A stretch of DNA of 64,000 nucleotides from Tetradesmus obliquus. Taxonomy: Eukaryota > Chlorophyta > Chlorophyceae > Sphaeropleales > Scenedesmaceae. The notes below the pieces were generated by a model, which worked only from the letters and a program-made list of their open reading frames with translations, was not told where the DNA came from and searched no databases. Where the stretch lies: assembly GCA_030272155.1 (NCBI GenBank), contig CP126192.1:7040501-7104500 (forward strand), in the 5' to 3' direction. Below, in pieces: positions 11,325 to 22,410 of this stretch (position 1 is its first letter; every line of letters begins with the position of its first letter). The translations under genes were made by a program, and so were the position numbers.

Positions 11325-12977
11325 GCGGCGGCGGCGGCAGCAGCAGCAGCAGCAAGGGGGATGTTGAACATGAAGTCCAGGAAAGCTTGGTACTCAGGGA
11401 TGCTCAGCTGCAGGGCAGCAGCAGCAGCAGCAGCATGCGACGGTCAAACATTCAAGCAAGAGGTGACTGCAGCGACTGGGAAGCAGCATGTGCCGAAGTG
11501 CTGTGGTCACACACAAATACACACGGTCAGGCCATTGTGGGAGACTCAGCTACGAAACAGCGGGGTGAAAAGCAGCGGCTTTGCACACGCTCATGCAAGC
11601 ACACTCCCCTGCTGCCGCCGCTGCTGTTGGCTCGTTGCGTGGTCTTTTAAACCACAGCTGACCTATCACAACAGCTGCCACAAGTGTGTACACACACTAA
11701 GCCTCATGCAAACTGTATACTAGCTGGTGCTGCCACTGACCTGGTGCAGCATTCGTGTTCTGGCATGCTCAATGTCTCCGGCATAGCACCTGCAGCAGGT
11801 GAACACAAGCCTGTTACTGCCGGCAGCAGCAGTACTCACTTGGCGCTGCAATCGGTCGCAAGCTGTGCTCATCAACCAAAATTCTAAGCGGTGCCTTGCC
11901 TCAGCTGCAAACTCCAGCAATGTACAGCATGGACTTGTTGCTGCTGCCAACTCCTGACCGCATACATTACGAGCTCTATTGACACAGCGGGCTTTGAAAA
12001 CATTGGCAGCACAGCGTACACGTTTGATGAATCTGTAATGCATTTGAGCACTGCGTCACGCACTGGAAGGGTGGCCGTTTCATGAAGTCTGCTTCGCACT
12101 GACACTCTGGGAAGCTCGGCACTTGTGCACAGTCCAGAAGAGGGTCATCCATATACGTTATGTCGCCAAGCCATACCCAGGCGTCAGGGTTTGAGGGGAT
12201 CACACCCTGCAAGCAAACACACAGAAGTATGCATTGCATGTCACAGGATGCTACAGCTGTGGTGTGTTTGTATGTATGCTGAATCGGCAGCTGCCAGCCG
12301 TCCTGTGTGCGTTTCCGCTGCACCTCAGCTGCTCATTGCGGTGCTTGCAAGTTGCTCACAGCAGCCCGCCCAAGCTGCCCATTTGACGCATACCGCACTG
12401 TGCTGCAGATGTCAAGCGATGCAGCCAAGCCTGGCGCAGAGCTGCTGCTATGGGCAGTTGCAGCACGCCTGCTGCGGCTGCGGCTGCCGGTGCTGCGGCT
12501 GTTAGTTTCTGCTTCATCTAGAGACCCTGGCAGTTGCTAATGTAACACACGTGTTGAGTACATGTTGCATCTGGAACAGTCCAACTGCTGGCCCAGCCCA
12601 CTAACCTCAGTCCATATGGGTTGTGGCCTCAGGTCATAAGAAGTGCAAGAGCTGAATGCAATGCGCTTGATCTGGGGCCAGGCTGCAGCGGGTCTGCTTT
12701 GCTGCTGCGCTCCCGCTGCTGCTGCTGCTGCAGGCCCCGACGTCTTTGCCACTGACACTGCCAGTGACACAACTGACAGCAGAAGTGCAGCGAGTGTGAG
12801 CACCAGCATCCAGATAGGCACAGATCTTCGAGTGCTGCTTTTGAGGTTGCCTGGCTGGCTGCTGGTGATGGATAGGAAGCCATCTTCTTTTTGCCACCAG
12901 CGTGGCCTGTCAGAGGCACTTGCTGCTGCGCCTGCCCCCAGCAGCTGGTCTGAATCCTGCTCGAGCTGAAGGCTCAT
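7692..12977 (-). CDS. PhoD-like metallophosphatase, membrane-anchored
   Basis: Exon model: 12977-12606, 12206-12064, 11789-11741, 11278-11175, 10881-10825, 10731-10672, 10515-10276, 9711-9555, 9022-8501, 7970-7692. All phases agree, giving 660 residues. Residues about 52-77 are one hydrophobic segment (motif VLTLAALLLSVVSLAVSVA), suggesting a signal anchor with the enzyme on the luminal or extracellular side. PhoD-family landmarks occur in order: FSSCTSYD (about 112), WLGDITYMDD (Asp139), GTYDDHDFGWNN (about 227-238), RRDSPRRG, LVLLDERYFRETLPC, and GDFHYSDL (about 535). These are the expected metal-ligand and substrate-side motifs of PhoD-like phosphodiesterases/phosphomonoesterases, so release of phosphate from organic phosphate is likely. 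Exons 4, 8 and 9 have echo copies in flanking introns, which makes the exact junctions around exons 8-9 the least certain part. The start is the first ATG before the anchor. Confidence 0.85.
7971..8030. repeat. CAG tract in the last PhoD intron
   Basis: About 17 CAG triplets with one CAA break lie directly before the acceptor of the last PhoD exon (read as CTG on the coding strand). The run thus forms the polypyrimidine-side context of that acceptor. Confidence 0.85.
8251..8595 (-). repeat. Exon-end echo, PhoD exon 9
   Basis: The end of exon 9 (GVERGYAQQLQTGKLAKPVYQ, donor GTGTGG) is echoed about 250 bp further into the intron as GIERGYAQQLQTLRLAKLVYW followed by GTGTGC. The echo keeps its donor and an open frame. 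Confidence 0.85.
9165..10050 (-). repeat. Two-sided exon echo array around PhoD exon 8
   Basis: The start of exon 8 (HPETLQPSKGDVAFCVDFLL, preceded by an acceptor CAG and a CTG run) is present three times: 10050-9968, 9891-9800 and the real copy from 9711. The end of the same exon (SCCSKDDEWSVWCSK plus donor) is present four times: real, ending 9555, then about 9490-9433, 9360-9308 and 9215-9165. Start copies lie only upstream and end copies only downstream in the transcript direction. I took the middle unit as the real exon because it alone joins both halves and gives the correct exit phase. Confidence 0.85.
11175..11408 (-). repeat. Exon-start echo, PhoD exon 4
   Basis: The start of exon 4 (LSIPEYQAFL with acceptor CTGCAG) occurs at 11278 and again upstream at 11408, where it reads LSIPEYQAFLDFMFNIPL and then runs into a CTG/CCG triplet tract (11286-11358). 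Only the downstream copy continues to a donor in the phase required by exon 5. Confidence 0.8.
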
Positions 12978-13387
12978 GTTATTTAGTTATCAGCTGAAAG
13001 TTTTTACATCTGTGATGTCACAGTAGTTGTTGTGGATACGTGCTGTTCAGCATGGCTGTGCTGCTGTTGCAAAGCAGAGGCAGCAGTGTTTCCAAGCACA
13101 AGCAAGCACTTGCGGGGTTCCTGTGTTGGGCACTGCACTGTGATCACATGTGCAACAGCAGCTTACAAAAATTAAGAAGGTTTTTGAGAGTTCTCTGCCG
13201 GAAGCAAACTCCATGTCTGCAGTTCATTTCTGTCATGACCAAACACCTAGGACCCAAGGTCGTGTTGTACGTGCCTTCTTTACTTGGCAAGGGGGCGCTT
13301 CGATAGAATTACTTGTCTGAAATCAAGGAGAAGCGACGAAATATTGTTTGCATATTCGCGGACTTCCCCAGCAGCACAGAACGCAAG
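12978..13387. promoter_or_regulatory. Shared divergent 5' region (PhoD-like / small membrane protein)
   Basis: About 410 bp separate two divergent start codons, so the promoters of both genes must lie here. No clear TATA element or other recognisable motif was seen. Confidence 0.4.
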
Positions 13388-14940
13388 ATGCCTCAGTTCA
13401 AGGACGACCGCTTCGACCCTTCAAAGGCAGCTTGCCCTAAGCTGTGGTGCCACATGTACGCTTCATACGCTTTGGAAGCTTTCGCGCTTGCCTGCAGTGC
13501 CTGATCTGATGACGTGGCTCCCCACTGTTTGCTTGCAGCACGCAGAAGGGCATTCAGGGTGGAGCAGTGCTTGGCACGTTTGCTGTTGCTCCAGCTCTGG
13601 GCCTGTACCAGCACTTCGTCAAGAAGGATCAGGTTGACCCCCTGAAGATAGCCGAGGGCGTTGCTCTGACCACTCTGGGGTCCCTGGGACTTACCTGTGA
13701 GAGGCTTGCTGTTGTTCCGATCTCCGCGCTTGCAGCAACTGTGTAGCCAAGCATTGCTGCTCTCGTGTATTTATGTTGCACTCAGTACGAAGCGCAGCTG
13801 ATCAGGATGCCGCGGTTGTGATCCTGCGCGTTGCTCGTTGGCTCAAGTTCGGTCCCGACACCGACTTTTCCCTGCTCGCAGTCCTGGTGGGAAGCGTCAA
13901 GCTCCTTCAAATGGACAGGGAGGGAATGGAGGACAGGGTGTACAGGTGAGAGCTGCTCGGAATACGTAGACAATACGAGTGGGTGCAGCTGCGTGTCGTG
14001 CTCACTTTGCTGCTGTTTGATTCCATAGGCAACCCAGCAGTGCACATTGCTGCACAAGTTCGACATGCAGCTGTGTTTTACAACATTCTGCTGCTAACCA
14101 AGTGAATTTGCACAGTGTTGCATGCTGCTTTCTGCCACTGAAAGCGCTAGCAGCAGCAGCAGCAGCAGCAGGAGCATCGCTTGTTACTGCCGCACAGGAC
14201 CTTGGACCTTGCCTCATGATGCGTTCGAAATATGACATGTTTCTGTATTCCAAACACCAATGCAACCATGTGCTCGGTTGATAGGTACAGGGGCTACACT
14301 GGTTGTGCTCACTTGCTGCCAAACTCTGCCACTGGCGCGTTGCATACACAGGCTGCACTACAACACCAGCCAGCACCGCAATGACCACCTGTCACAGGTA
14401 CGGTGCCAGCAGCAGCCGCAACAGCACCATGCCATTGTCTTGATGTGTTACACGGCTCCACATGCACGAAGACAGCAGATCTGAGAAGTACTTGCGCAGC
14501 ATGGCACACTGCCAGCAAAGCAATGCCGGCACACTGTGTGCTTGCCAGATGCACATGCAGCTGCCACAACCATGCTCCCTGCACGAAGTAGCATGGGACC
14601 GTCTGCCAGCATGCTGCAAGGCTGCAGCACAACACCATATTTGATTCCAGGCACCCTCTTTTAGTGCTTCTCAAACCACCATCATCCAATCAGCAGGCCC
14701 ACAACCTCACCACCCACTTGATCACAGCCATCACATCCGCATCTCACACCTGTGCAGGTGGGCGGCGCGCTGGGCCTGGCTGCAGCAGCCTACTTCCTGC
14801 GCAACAGCAGCGACGCCAAGCCTCTGCACTATGTGGGCGGCGCCTCTGCGGGCGCTGCCGCAGGCATCCTGCTGCACATGCTGACACGCCCGCAGGAGGC
14901 CAAGAGCGTGAACAAGATGCTGCACGAGCTGGTCAACTGA
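13388..14940 (+). CDS. Conserved-looking 200-aa membrane protein, function unknown
   Basis: Exon model: 13388-13455, 13539-13696, 13798-13945, 14352-14397, 14758-14940; phases agree and total 603 nt. The protein starts MPQFKDDRFDPSKAACPK. It has a Gly/Ala-rich hydrophobic stretch (QGGAVLGTFAVAPALGLY), a second weaker one (TTLGSLGL), a central helix with DFSLLAVLVGSVKLLQMD, the polar motif EDRVYRLHYNTSQHRNDHLS, then VGGALGLAAAAYFLR and GGASAGAAAGILLHML. The GxxxG-like small-residue spacing resembles packed membrane helices of organellar import or inner-membrane proteins, but I cannot assign a family. No cleavable signal is obvious. The ordinary codon use, small exons and absence of triplet expansions suggest a constrained housekeeping protein. 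Confidence 0.75.
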
Positions 14941-15518
14941 AGCAATATTGACCAGGGTTGACCGGCGTTGACTGGAGTTGACCGGTTGAAAAGCTGCAGC
15001 TGGAGGAAGCTGTTTGGCCATGGGAGTATTTGGTCGTTGGTGGGCTGGCTGCCCAGCAGTAGCAAGAGCTGTAGCAGCAGATGGTGTGCGATGCCGGTGG
15101 ACGGATGACCACAGCAGACGACGGTGTGCGGGATGACTCGAGAAGTGCTGCAAAGTGCAGCACTGCTGATGAGAAGCACAGTTGCGTGTGTGCCCCAGGT
15201 GCCATTGGGGTTGAGCATCCTGTGTGTTGTCACAGTTGGTTGATGTGCGGCTTGGTCCTAATGTATGCTTGGTGTGTGCTTGAAGTGCTGAGAAACTGCT
15301 GGCACTGGCGGGCTCTGCTGATGCGCCAGGTGGCTTGCTCGCTGGACTGTGCAGCGTGCTGATATGCCAGGCCTGCGCTGTGCTGCCGGTCGGCAGCTGT
15401 GAAGCAGACGATGCAGCACGCACTGCCACCAGATACTGGCAGTGCTGCTGCTGCTGCATCAACTTGCATGCCATGCAGCATGTAAAATATGCTGTTGCTT
15501 TGAGCTGCCGTAAGCTGC
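14941..15518. other. Convergent 3' region with short TTGAC array
   Basis: This stretch lies between the stops of the membrane-protein gene and the CRM gene. At 14950-14988 there are five spaced TTGAC motifs (TTGACC, TTGACT). TGTAA at 15481 could serve as poly(A) signal for the + gene. No coding signal was seen. Confidence 0.5.
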
Positions 15519-16390
15519 TCATGCTCCCTTTGCTGCTGCTTGAGGCTTTGTAAGGTTGTCTGGCCTTGGCAGGCCCTTGCGCCTGTACAGCGTTATGGTG
15601 AACCCCACTTGGCCCACCACTGCTGCATCAAGCAGCTGCCCCAGCATAACTGCTGTCTGCTTGCGCTCCAAGCCGCAGCCCTCGCCCAGCTTGATGCGTA
15701 GGAACTCGTGCTTCATGAGCACGTCCATGGCTGCCATCTGCACTCAGCAGCAGCAGCAGGCAGGCGGCGGCAGCACCAGAATGGGGTTCGGTGGTTGTCC
15801 AAAGAGCCTGTCTTTGGCTCGAGAACGGGCTGTGTTCCTGACACACACACACACATCTTGGATTCAACAGCGTGTTGAAAGGTGTTGTCTGCAAGACTCT
15901 GCTTGTGGTTTGTCCTGCATACCTAGAAGTAACACAACTTGACGAAATCGTTGGACTAGACTGCTGGCAGATGATTGCGGGTATGCCATGCCGATTGACA
16001 TGGACTCACCAGCACGTTGAAAGTAATGCCTTGAGCGCCAACTATCAGCCGCTGCAGTGTTTTCGCTTTTGCCAGCGACTCAGACTGTGCACGCAGCACA
16101 GCTCGCTCCTTGCTCGTTATTTCAGGCATGTGGTGCGTACTTGGAGTGGGAAAGGGCTGCTCGGCAGCTGAGCTTGCAGCTTCTGCATCTGCTGCTGCTG
16201 GTTCTGACGGCTGCTCATCTGTGGGGGCTGCTGCAACTGTAGGAGCTGTACGTCGCGACCTGAACGAAGAGTATATTGCTAATGGCACTTTGACGCGAAC
16301 AACAGCAGAGTGGCGTGATGCAACCGCATGCCGCTGCCTCCTGGCTCCAGCCACTGCCAGGCTGCTGCTGCCGATTCTGCTGCACAACAT
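15519..16390 (-). CDS. CRM (YhbY-like) RNA-binding protein, probably plastid-targeted
   Basis: Two exons, 16390-16010 and 15737-15519, join in phase 0 to give 199 residues. Residues 1-70 are rich in Ser, Ala and Arg with few acidic residues (SFRSRRTAP), as in chloroplast or mitochondrial transit peptides. From about residue 90 the CRM fold is clear: ITSKERAVLRAQSESL, then the GxxG loop LIVGAQGIT, then MKHEFLRIKLGEG, QLLDAAVVGQVGFTITLYRR. This matches the single-domain YhbY type, which binds rRNA precursors in bacteria and group II intron RNAs in plastids. A role in organellar RNA maturation is inferred from the family. I chose the ATG at 16390 because a longer frame upstream lacks transit character. 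It shares a divergent 5' region with the macrodomain gene. Confidence 0.85.
15840..15856. repeat. CA microsatellite
   Basis: Seven CA dinucleotides in the single intron of the CRM gene. Confidence 0.8.
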
Positions 16391-16890
16391 GGCTGCCAGT
16401 TCGGTGAAACTTACATTGCTTGTAAGACAGCTCAATTGAACTTGATTAAAGAGAAAAGGATGGCCATCGGTGGATATGAGCTCGTACGGGGCAGACAAGA
16501 GCTTTAACACACCTGACCGTTGTGCTCAAGCTTGGTACGCGCCACCAATACACAAAACCGCAGTACATTCACCTGATACAAGTGGTCACACACCTCTGAT
16601 TGAACACGCTCGCTCCGGTTCCAGCTGATCTTGTGCCCTGTGTCGATATCGTCCCGATCTGCTGCTGCACTGCAGCTTGTATGCTGTTCACTTCGACAAA
16701 ACGTTTGCTTGTACCTCGGTTACTTACTGTAAGAGCCAGGCGCCCTGCAGCACTGTAAGCACGCGCTCCGCAACAGCAAGCAGCAAACAGCACATACGCC
16801 AGAGTGGCTGCTCAAGCGAAGCCTCTCACGGTCCTGGTGCTGTTGATCTACAGTTGCGTCGCTCATACACGTGATTCATCGGCGAGCAGC
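16391..16890. promoter_or_regulatory. Divergent 5' region (CRM / macrodomain genes)
   Basis: About 500 bp hold the presumed promoters of two divergent genes. A GTG-initiated frame from 16804 would prepend a hydrophobic leader (VLVLLIYSCVA) to the macrodomain protein, but it has no ATG, so I leave it out of the coding region. No promoter motif was recognised. Confidence 0.4.
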
Positions 16891-19800
16891 ATGCCGTCAG
16901 CCAACGCCCGGTGGTATAAAGTGGGAGATGCGCTGCTAGTGCTGTCACAGGGAGACATTACGCAGTGGTCAGGCGATGCGCTAGTCAATGCAGGTGGGTG
17001 CAGCTAGCAGAGGTGGCACAACGAGTACCTGTACACTGCAATAACAGCAGCAGACATTCTGATCAGTGCTGTGTTACATGGCTTGCTCCCCATCACCAGC
17101 CACTGCGTTCGGCATCATTGCTGTTGGTGGTGGCAACTGCTGAACATGACTTCGTCTGCATGTCTGCTGTTGCTGCTGCTCTGCAGCAAACGAGCGCATG
17201 TTGGGAGGTGGAGGTGTGGATGGAGGTGCGCACCTGCAGCACGCCAATGTGTAGCAGCACTGCATGCTATGCGCACACTTCAACTCATTGACATACACCT
17301 GAGGCAGCAGCAGCAGCGGCGGCAGCAACAGCAGCAAGGGCGCCACCACCGGCAGCAGCAATTCTGTATCGTCGCTGATGCCTTGCTCTGATGCTCTGCC
17401 AGCTAAATACCAGCAGCTGCTGCACTTGCACGCGCAGTTGCACACAACAGCACTGTAAGCTGTCCACCACTGCAGCCACGCTCTCCCTGCCAGCTCCTTA
17501 TGCTCACTGCTGTGGGATCCTGGGCTGCATGACTGCATATGTTGTAGACATGCACATTGCATCATTTGCATGCAAGCAGGCTATCGAAGCACCCAGGAAA
17601 GTTACAGTAGACACGTGTTTGTGACGTTATCGTCGTGTCTTTCGTTGCCTGCAGCCATCCACAGAGCAGCAGGGCCACGGCTGCGGGCGGCGTGTGAGCA
17701 GGTGCCTGAGGTGGCGCCAGACGTGCGCTGCCCAACTGGCGAGGCACGCATCACCAGGTGCGACCTGCAGCACTGCATAATGACTGCCGCATAGAACCAC
17801 AGTGTTGCAACTGCAGCCAACCGCCGCTGTTTATAGGTTGCTGTGCAATTGAGCAAGGCGAGAGCGCAGCAGTATGGGGCGGACTTGTACACTGCACAGC
17901 TGCTCTGCATTTTTGGGATACCTGCAGCTGCGAGCATGCAAACTGCAGCAAACGCACCAGCACTGCGACGGCGACCGCAGCTGCAGCTAGCACCTGATGT
18001 GCATGCACACTGGGCATCACAGCATCACTGCTGCTGCAGCAGCATTCTCAGCAGACAAGTACGGCCAGAGTGCCCTGCAGCATGCTGTGCAGATAAGATG
18101 CTTACTTTGGCTGTCCAACTCCGCGCGTGCGTCTGCCAACATTGCTGCTGCTGCTGTTGCGGTGTGCAGCGCTGGCCGCTTGCAAGCCAAGTTTGTGATC
18201 CACACAGTCGGCCCGGTCTACAAGAATGCAGAGGAGTCAGCGCCGCTGCTGCGCCAGGCATACCTGTGAGTAGCTCACGACCGGTTCCTGCCAGGCAGCA
18301 CCGACCGGCAGGATCACTTTGACCTTCTGTGTTGCTTCCATCAAAACATGCTACATGCTGTGCTTTGTGCTATGCATTGTGCTGTGCTGCTTGCTGCTGC
18401 GCCAGGCATACCTGTGAGTGCGCTCTGCTGCCTGCATGCTCACGCTGCTGCTGTTCACAGAGAGTTTGCTGTGCTTGATGTATTTGTGTTGCAGGAGCTG
18501 CCTGACGCTGGCCAACAAGCAGCGGCTGGAGAACTTAGCTTGCTCCTCTGCTGCGCTTTCGTGCGCTTCCGGCAATGTGGCCAATGCTGAGTCTTATGTG
18601 TTGCCTCGTGCTTTGATTTGACTGCAGGAGCTGCCTGGCGCTGGCCAACAAGCAGCGGCTGGAGAATCTGGCTTTCCCAGCCATCTCTACCGGAGTCTAC
18701 GGCTACCCACCAGCAGAGGTGGCAGAGGTGAGGCAGCAGTGCTGTGTTGTATGTTGGGTACAGTGCTGGCTAGTGCTTGTTGTATTGGGATGGCGTTCCC
18801 TGCCATCTCCACCGGGGTCTACGGCTACCCGCCAGCAGAGGCAGCAGAGGTGAGGCGGCAGCAGTGCGTTGGCTGAGTCTGGAGATTGTCTTTGAGCTGC
18901 ATATGCTAGCAAGCACTGACGGCAGGCATGCTGCTAGCCTGCACTGGAGCCTACGGCTACGCGCCAGCGGAGACAGCAGAGGTGAGGCAACAGCAGTGTG
19001 CATGTGCAGTGCTGGCTGGTGCTTGTTGTATTGGAATGGCCTTCCCGGCCATCACCATTGGAGTCTACAGCCCGCCAGCAGAGGCAGCAGAGGGCAGCAG
19101 CAGCAGCAGCCCCTGCACAACATACTTCAAAGGGATGTTATGCACAAGCATGCAAAACAACAATGGCTTTGTGAAGAGAATGTGCTGGTGATGCTGACGA
19201 AGTTCCTGACGTGATTTGATCTTGATCCTGATTTGATCTTGATCCTCATCTGATCCAGATGGTCATCTTGGTCGTGATCTGCCTGCGTGTCATTGCAGGT
19301 GGCACTGACAGCCGTGAAGGACGGCATGGGCACACTGTCCTACGTGGAGTTTGTACTGTTCCCCGAGGCCATGTTTACTACCTTTGTGGGCGTAGCAGAC
19401 ACCCTGCTTGAAGCAATCAAGCCGGCAGGCGGCGCAGCAGTCAGCGAGCCACAGCAGCAGGTGCGGCACGCATGCTGAAAAGTGACGTTTACGCCTGAAT
19501 GCTGACGGCTTGCTGATGGGGCTACGTCACTTGATTGTTTGCTCGGCGTGGTTGCTGCTGTGGTGTCATCAGAGAGCTTGATTGGCAGGCAGGCACGCAG
19601 GGTAGCATGTATGTCAAGGAGGTTCATAACGCCGTGCCGGCTGCTAAGTTGTGTCTGGCGCTGGTACTGACGCATGCTGCTGCTGCCGCTGCTGCTGCTG
19701 CTGCTGCTGCTGCAGGAGCCCACGCCAGCTGTCGACAGCCAGGGCCGCAAGCACAGTGCCAGCCTGCACTACTCCAGCCAGGCGGCGCAGCCGACTGAGA

Positions 19801-20365
19801 GCGGCAGCCAGTCAGGTGGGGCTCTGGGACGCAGCACACTCGCACATGTACACACCACGCCCCAACATGTAGCACGTGCCTGTGGACAGACGTGGTTAAA
19901 AAACGCACACGTCAGAGCATTGTTGTTCTTACACACTCTGTGTGCTTGTACTGGTACGTTCCCCAGCAACGACTAGCGCTCTTGCTACATCGCACGCTGA
20001 ATTCCTGAGGTGATCTCGTGGTGCTTGACATGCAGCGCCCTCTGCTGCGTGCACAAACCCAACGCAGCCGTGTCACGATCTAACTGCTGTCCCGCATTTG
20101 CTGTCCCACAAATGTCTGAACTTTGTGTCCTGCAGATTCTGTGTGTGGCGGCGGCGGCAAGGCAGGCCACGCAGAGCTGGAGGTCACCTCTGCAGCAGCA
20201 GCAGCAGCCGCGCGCGGCCCAACACCCTCAGCAACCGGCAACACAGGCAACCCCTCAGGCACTACCCCATCAGGCCAGCCTGGCTGCCCCTCGCTTGGTG
20301 GTGCGCCCGCCTCGACGTTTTCAGGGGAGCCAGTCGGGTCTACAGCTGTGCCCAAGCACACCTGA
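16891..20365 (+). CDS. Macrodomain (ADP-ribose-binding / hydrolase) protein
   Basis: Exon model: 16891-16993, 17187-17225, 17655-17757, 18170-18265, 18628-18727, 19299-19460, 19716-19815, 20136-20365; all phases agree, 310 residues. The macro fold occupies about residues 8-185: [14 protein letters not shown], then [17 protein letters not shown] (the Asn and Gly-rich ADP-ribose loop), [31 protein letters not shown] (second phosphate loop) and an ending strand SYVEFVLF. This is the MacroD/YmdB-like class, which removes ADP-ribose from proteins or O-acetyl-ADP-ribose. The C-terminal 100 residues are Ser/Gly/Pro-rich low complexity. The fourth and fifth exons have echo copies nearby. The start is the first ATG upstream of the fold. 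Confidence 0.88.
18243..19092 (+). repeat. Echo array around macrodomain exons 4-5
   Basis: The end of exon 4 (LRQAYL plus GTGAGT) is repeated at about 18396-18422. The start of exon 5 ([15 protein letters not shown], with acceptor) is present first at 18495-18541 and then in the real exon at 18628. The end of exon 5 ([19 protein letters not shown]) is echoed three times downstream: 18790-18849, 18935-18981 and 19035-19092. The first two echoes keep a GAG/GTGAGG donor; the last has lost it. A short spacer containing TGCTTGTTGTATTGG repeats with the copies. Confidence 0.85.
19206..19262. repeat. Short TGATTTGATCTTGATCC tandem repeat
   Basis: About three degenerate copies of a 16-17 bp unit lie in the intron before macrodomain exon 6. 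Confidence 0.7.
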
Positions 20366-22410
20366 ATGCTTGCTCGGATGCTGCGGTCCGCTGCTGTTCA
20401 GAATCAACCCTGATGGATGGTTTGAGCCACAACACAGCTAATGGATCTGATAGGTTGTGGCCAGTATAGTTGGTATGAGCTGCCGCTGCTGCTGTGGTGG
20501 GACTTGATGAGGCTGTGTCTTGGTAAATGGTTTAGGTTCCTGGCATCTACAACCCTGACGCTAGTAACTGGGGGTGCTCATGTGGAAGGGTTCTGCATGG
20601 AGCAGCATGCAGGCACCCATGAGGCATGATGATGCCACAAGGTGTGCGTGCTGGGCGTGGTTGTGCAAAGCTGCAGCATACACACAGGCGGAGCGTCCTA
20701 CGGTGTGCACGACGCTGCGGTGCTGCTGCAGCTGCAGCTGCCTGCAAGCTTTTTGTGGGCCGTATGCCAGGCATGCTCCTTGAGTTGTGTGATTACCATG
20801 AGACTGCAGTCTGCAGCATACTGCTGTTGTGTCGTCCTCATATTGATATTTAAACTGTTGGGTCAGCATGCCAGGGTGCCTGTGTGCTTTGCTCAGCTGA
20901 CACTCCCAATGTACAGCACAAGCAGGTCCAGCAGAGCAGCAAGCGCCAATGATGCAGCAAGCACTCTCCAACCACACCAGCCTGCCCTGTGTGCAGCACA
21001 TTCGTGCTCAGTACCTCGATGTAGCAGCGGTGCATCTTGTTGCGTCACGCAACAGGCCGCACTCTTGCAGGATCGAGCTACTCAGCACTAAAGTGCTGCG
21101 CAACGGCGGCATGTTGATTGTGCTGGTTGTGCGGGCAGTGTTGTGCAGGCAAGTGGAGCTGGGTGCTGCAGCGTTGGATTCTGTGCACACACGTAGCATG
21201 TATACATTGCTGCTGCCTGCTGGGCGTGCCTTGCTGGAGTTTCTGCAACATGCAGCAGCATCTGCACCCATCAGGATGTGTGCTGCAGTGTCATACTGTT
21301 ATGGTGTCAGACAAGCATGCTGCAATGGCAACAGCAATCTGCAACAGTGGTTGCTGTGGTTATGCTCCTCCTGGAGGTGGCGTCAGGTGGGCGTCTTGCT
21401 GCCTCAAACATTGCCAGAATCCGCATATGGTACATGGAATCGTCCTATTTACATGGGTACAGTAGCAATCATTAATGATGATGGCAACTCAGTCGGGCAG
21501 GGATGACTTTCTGCTTGTCTCAAATCAGCTTTGCAGTCACTTACTATGGTGTTACCTTGCTTGCTTACTTTGTTACGTAACCCTTCCTGCATCATTTCTG
21601 GCAACTCAGCTTGACGCCCCTTTAGCAGAGCACTGACTGTCTCTTTGGCTGCATTGCCAGCTGTACACAGCCCCCAAAGGAGTACAACTTGCACAGCTGA
21701 CTAACACTGCCGGTAGCGCCGGACCAGGTCTAGCTTGGCCGACAGTCCACCAGCTCAATAAGCTGCTCAGCAGCGCTCTTGCACAGCAGCTGCCGACCTC
21801 AGGCGCAAGCTGTGGCTGTTGACGCTGGGCATGCCAGCTGCTACCACAGCAGCTGGCCAGCTGTGCAACAACTGTGGGAGGAGCAGGCCTCGCGTAGCAC
21901 CTGCCACGACGGTGTGCCTGACACCTTTAGTATTAACCGTATTGCCGATATCACACGGTTGCTGTTGCATGAGAGCGCTTCAGGGGTGGAGCCTGAGACA
22001 GGAACCAAGGCATGGAACCTGGCATCAGGACAACAGGTGTGTGGTGTTCAGACCGACTGCAAAACATGCAACATTAACACTTTTGCTGCATTGGTGGGTC
22101 TCACCGGTAGATCTATCACGAAACAATAACAAGGTGTTATCCGAAAGACTGGAGAACAGAGAAGGGGCTTCACGGTCAGCTGCGACCACCAAACAACGCG
22201 ATCTTTTGAAGAACACGTTTGGAAGCAGCCAGGCAGCTGCGTTGCTGAGTGTCTCGACAGTGTGCTGGGAGCTGCTTCTGTTTTGTGGAGCTGCTGGTTG
22301 CTGAGAGGAGCTACGCCATGCAGGGCCTTACACGCGGAGCCCAGGTGCACAATCTGCTCTGAATCTAGCGGCAATGGCGAGCTCACGAAATTGTTACAGG
22401 CCAGGCTCTG
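20366..22410. other. Intergenic region before DXS
   Basis: About 2 kb holds the macrodomain gene's 3' UTR and the DXS 5' region. Overlapping frames of 140-190 codons exist on both strands around 20.6-21.5 kb, but they lack homology-like motifs, phase-consistent splice partners or triplet-repeat exons, so I call no gene. The stretch is richer in TGCTG-like words than in any recognisable element. Confidence 0.5.

Noticed and set aside
16804-16890. Signal-peptide-like leader on the macrodomain protein
   Set aside because: The open frame starts with GTG, not ATG; the hydrophobic stretch is probably 5' UTR read in frame.
20561-21506. Overlapping frames of 140-185 codons on both strands
   Set aside because: No domain-like motif, no phase-consistent exon partners, and competing frames of equal length on the opposite strand.
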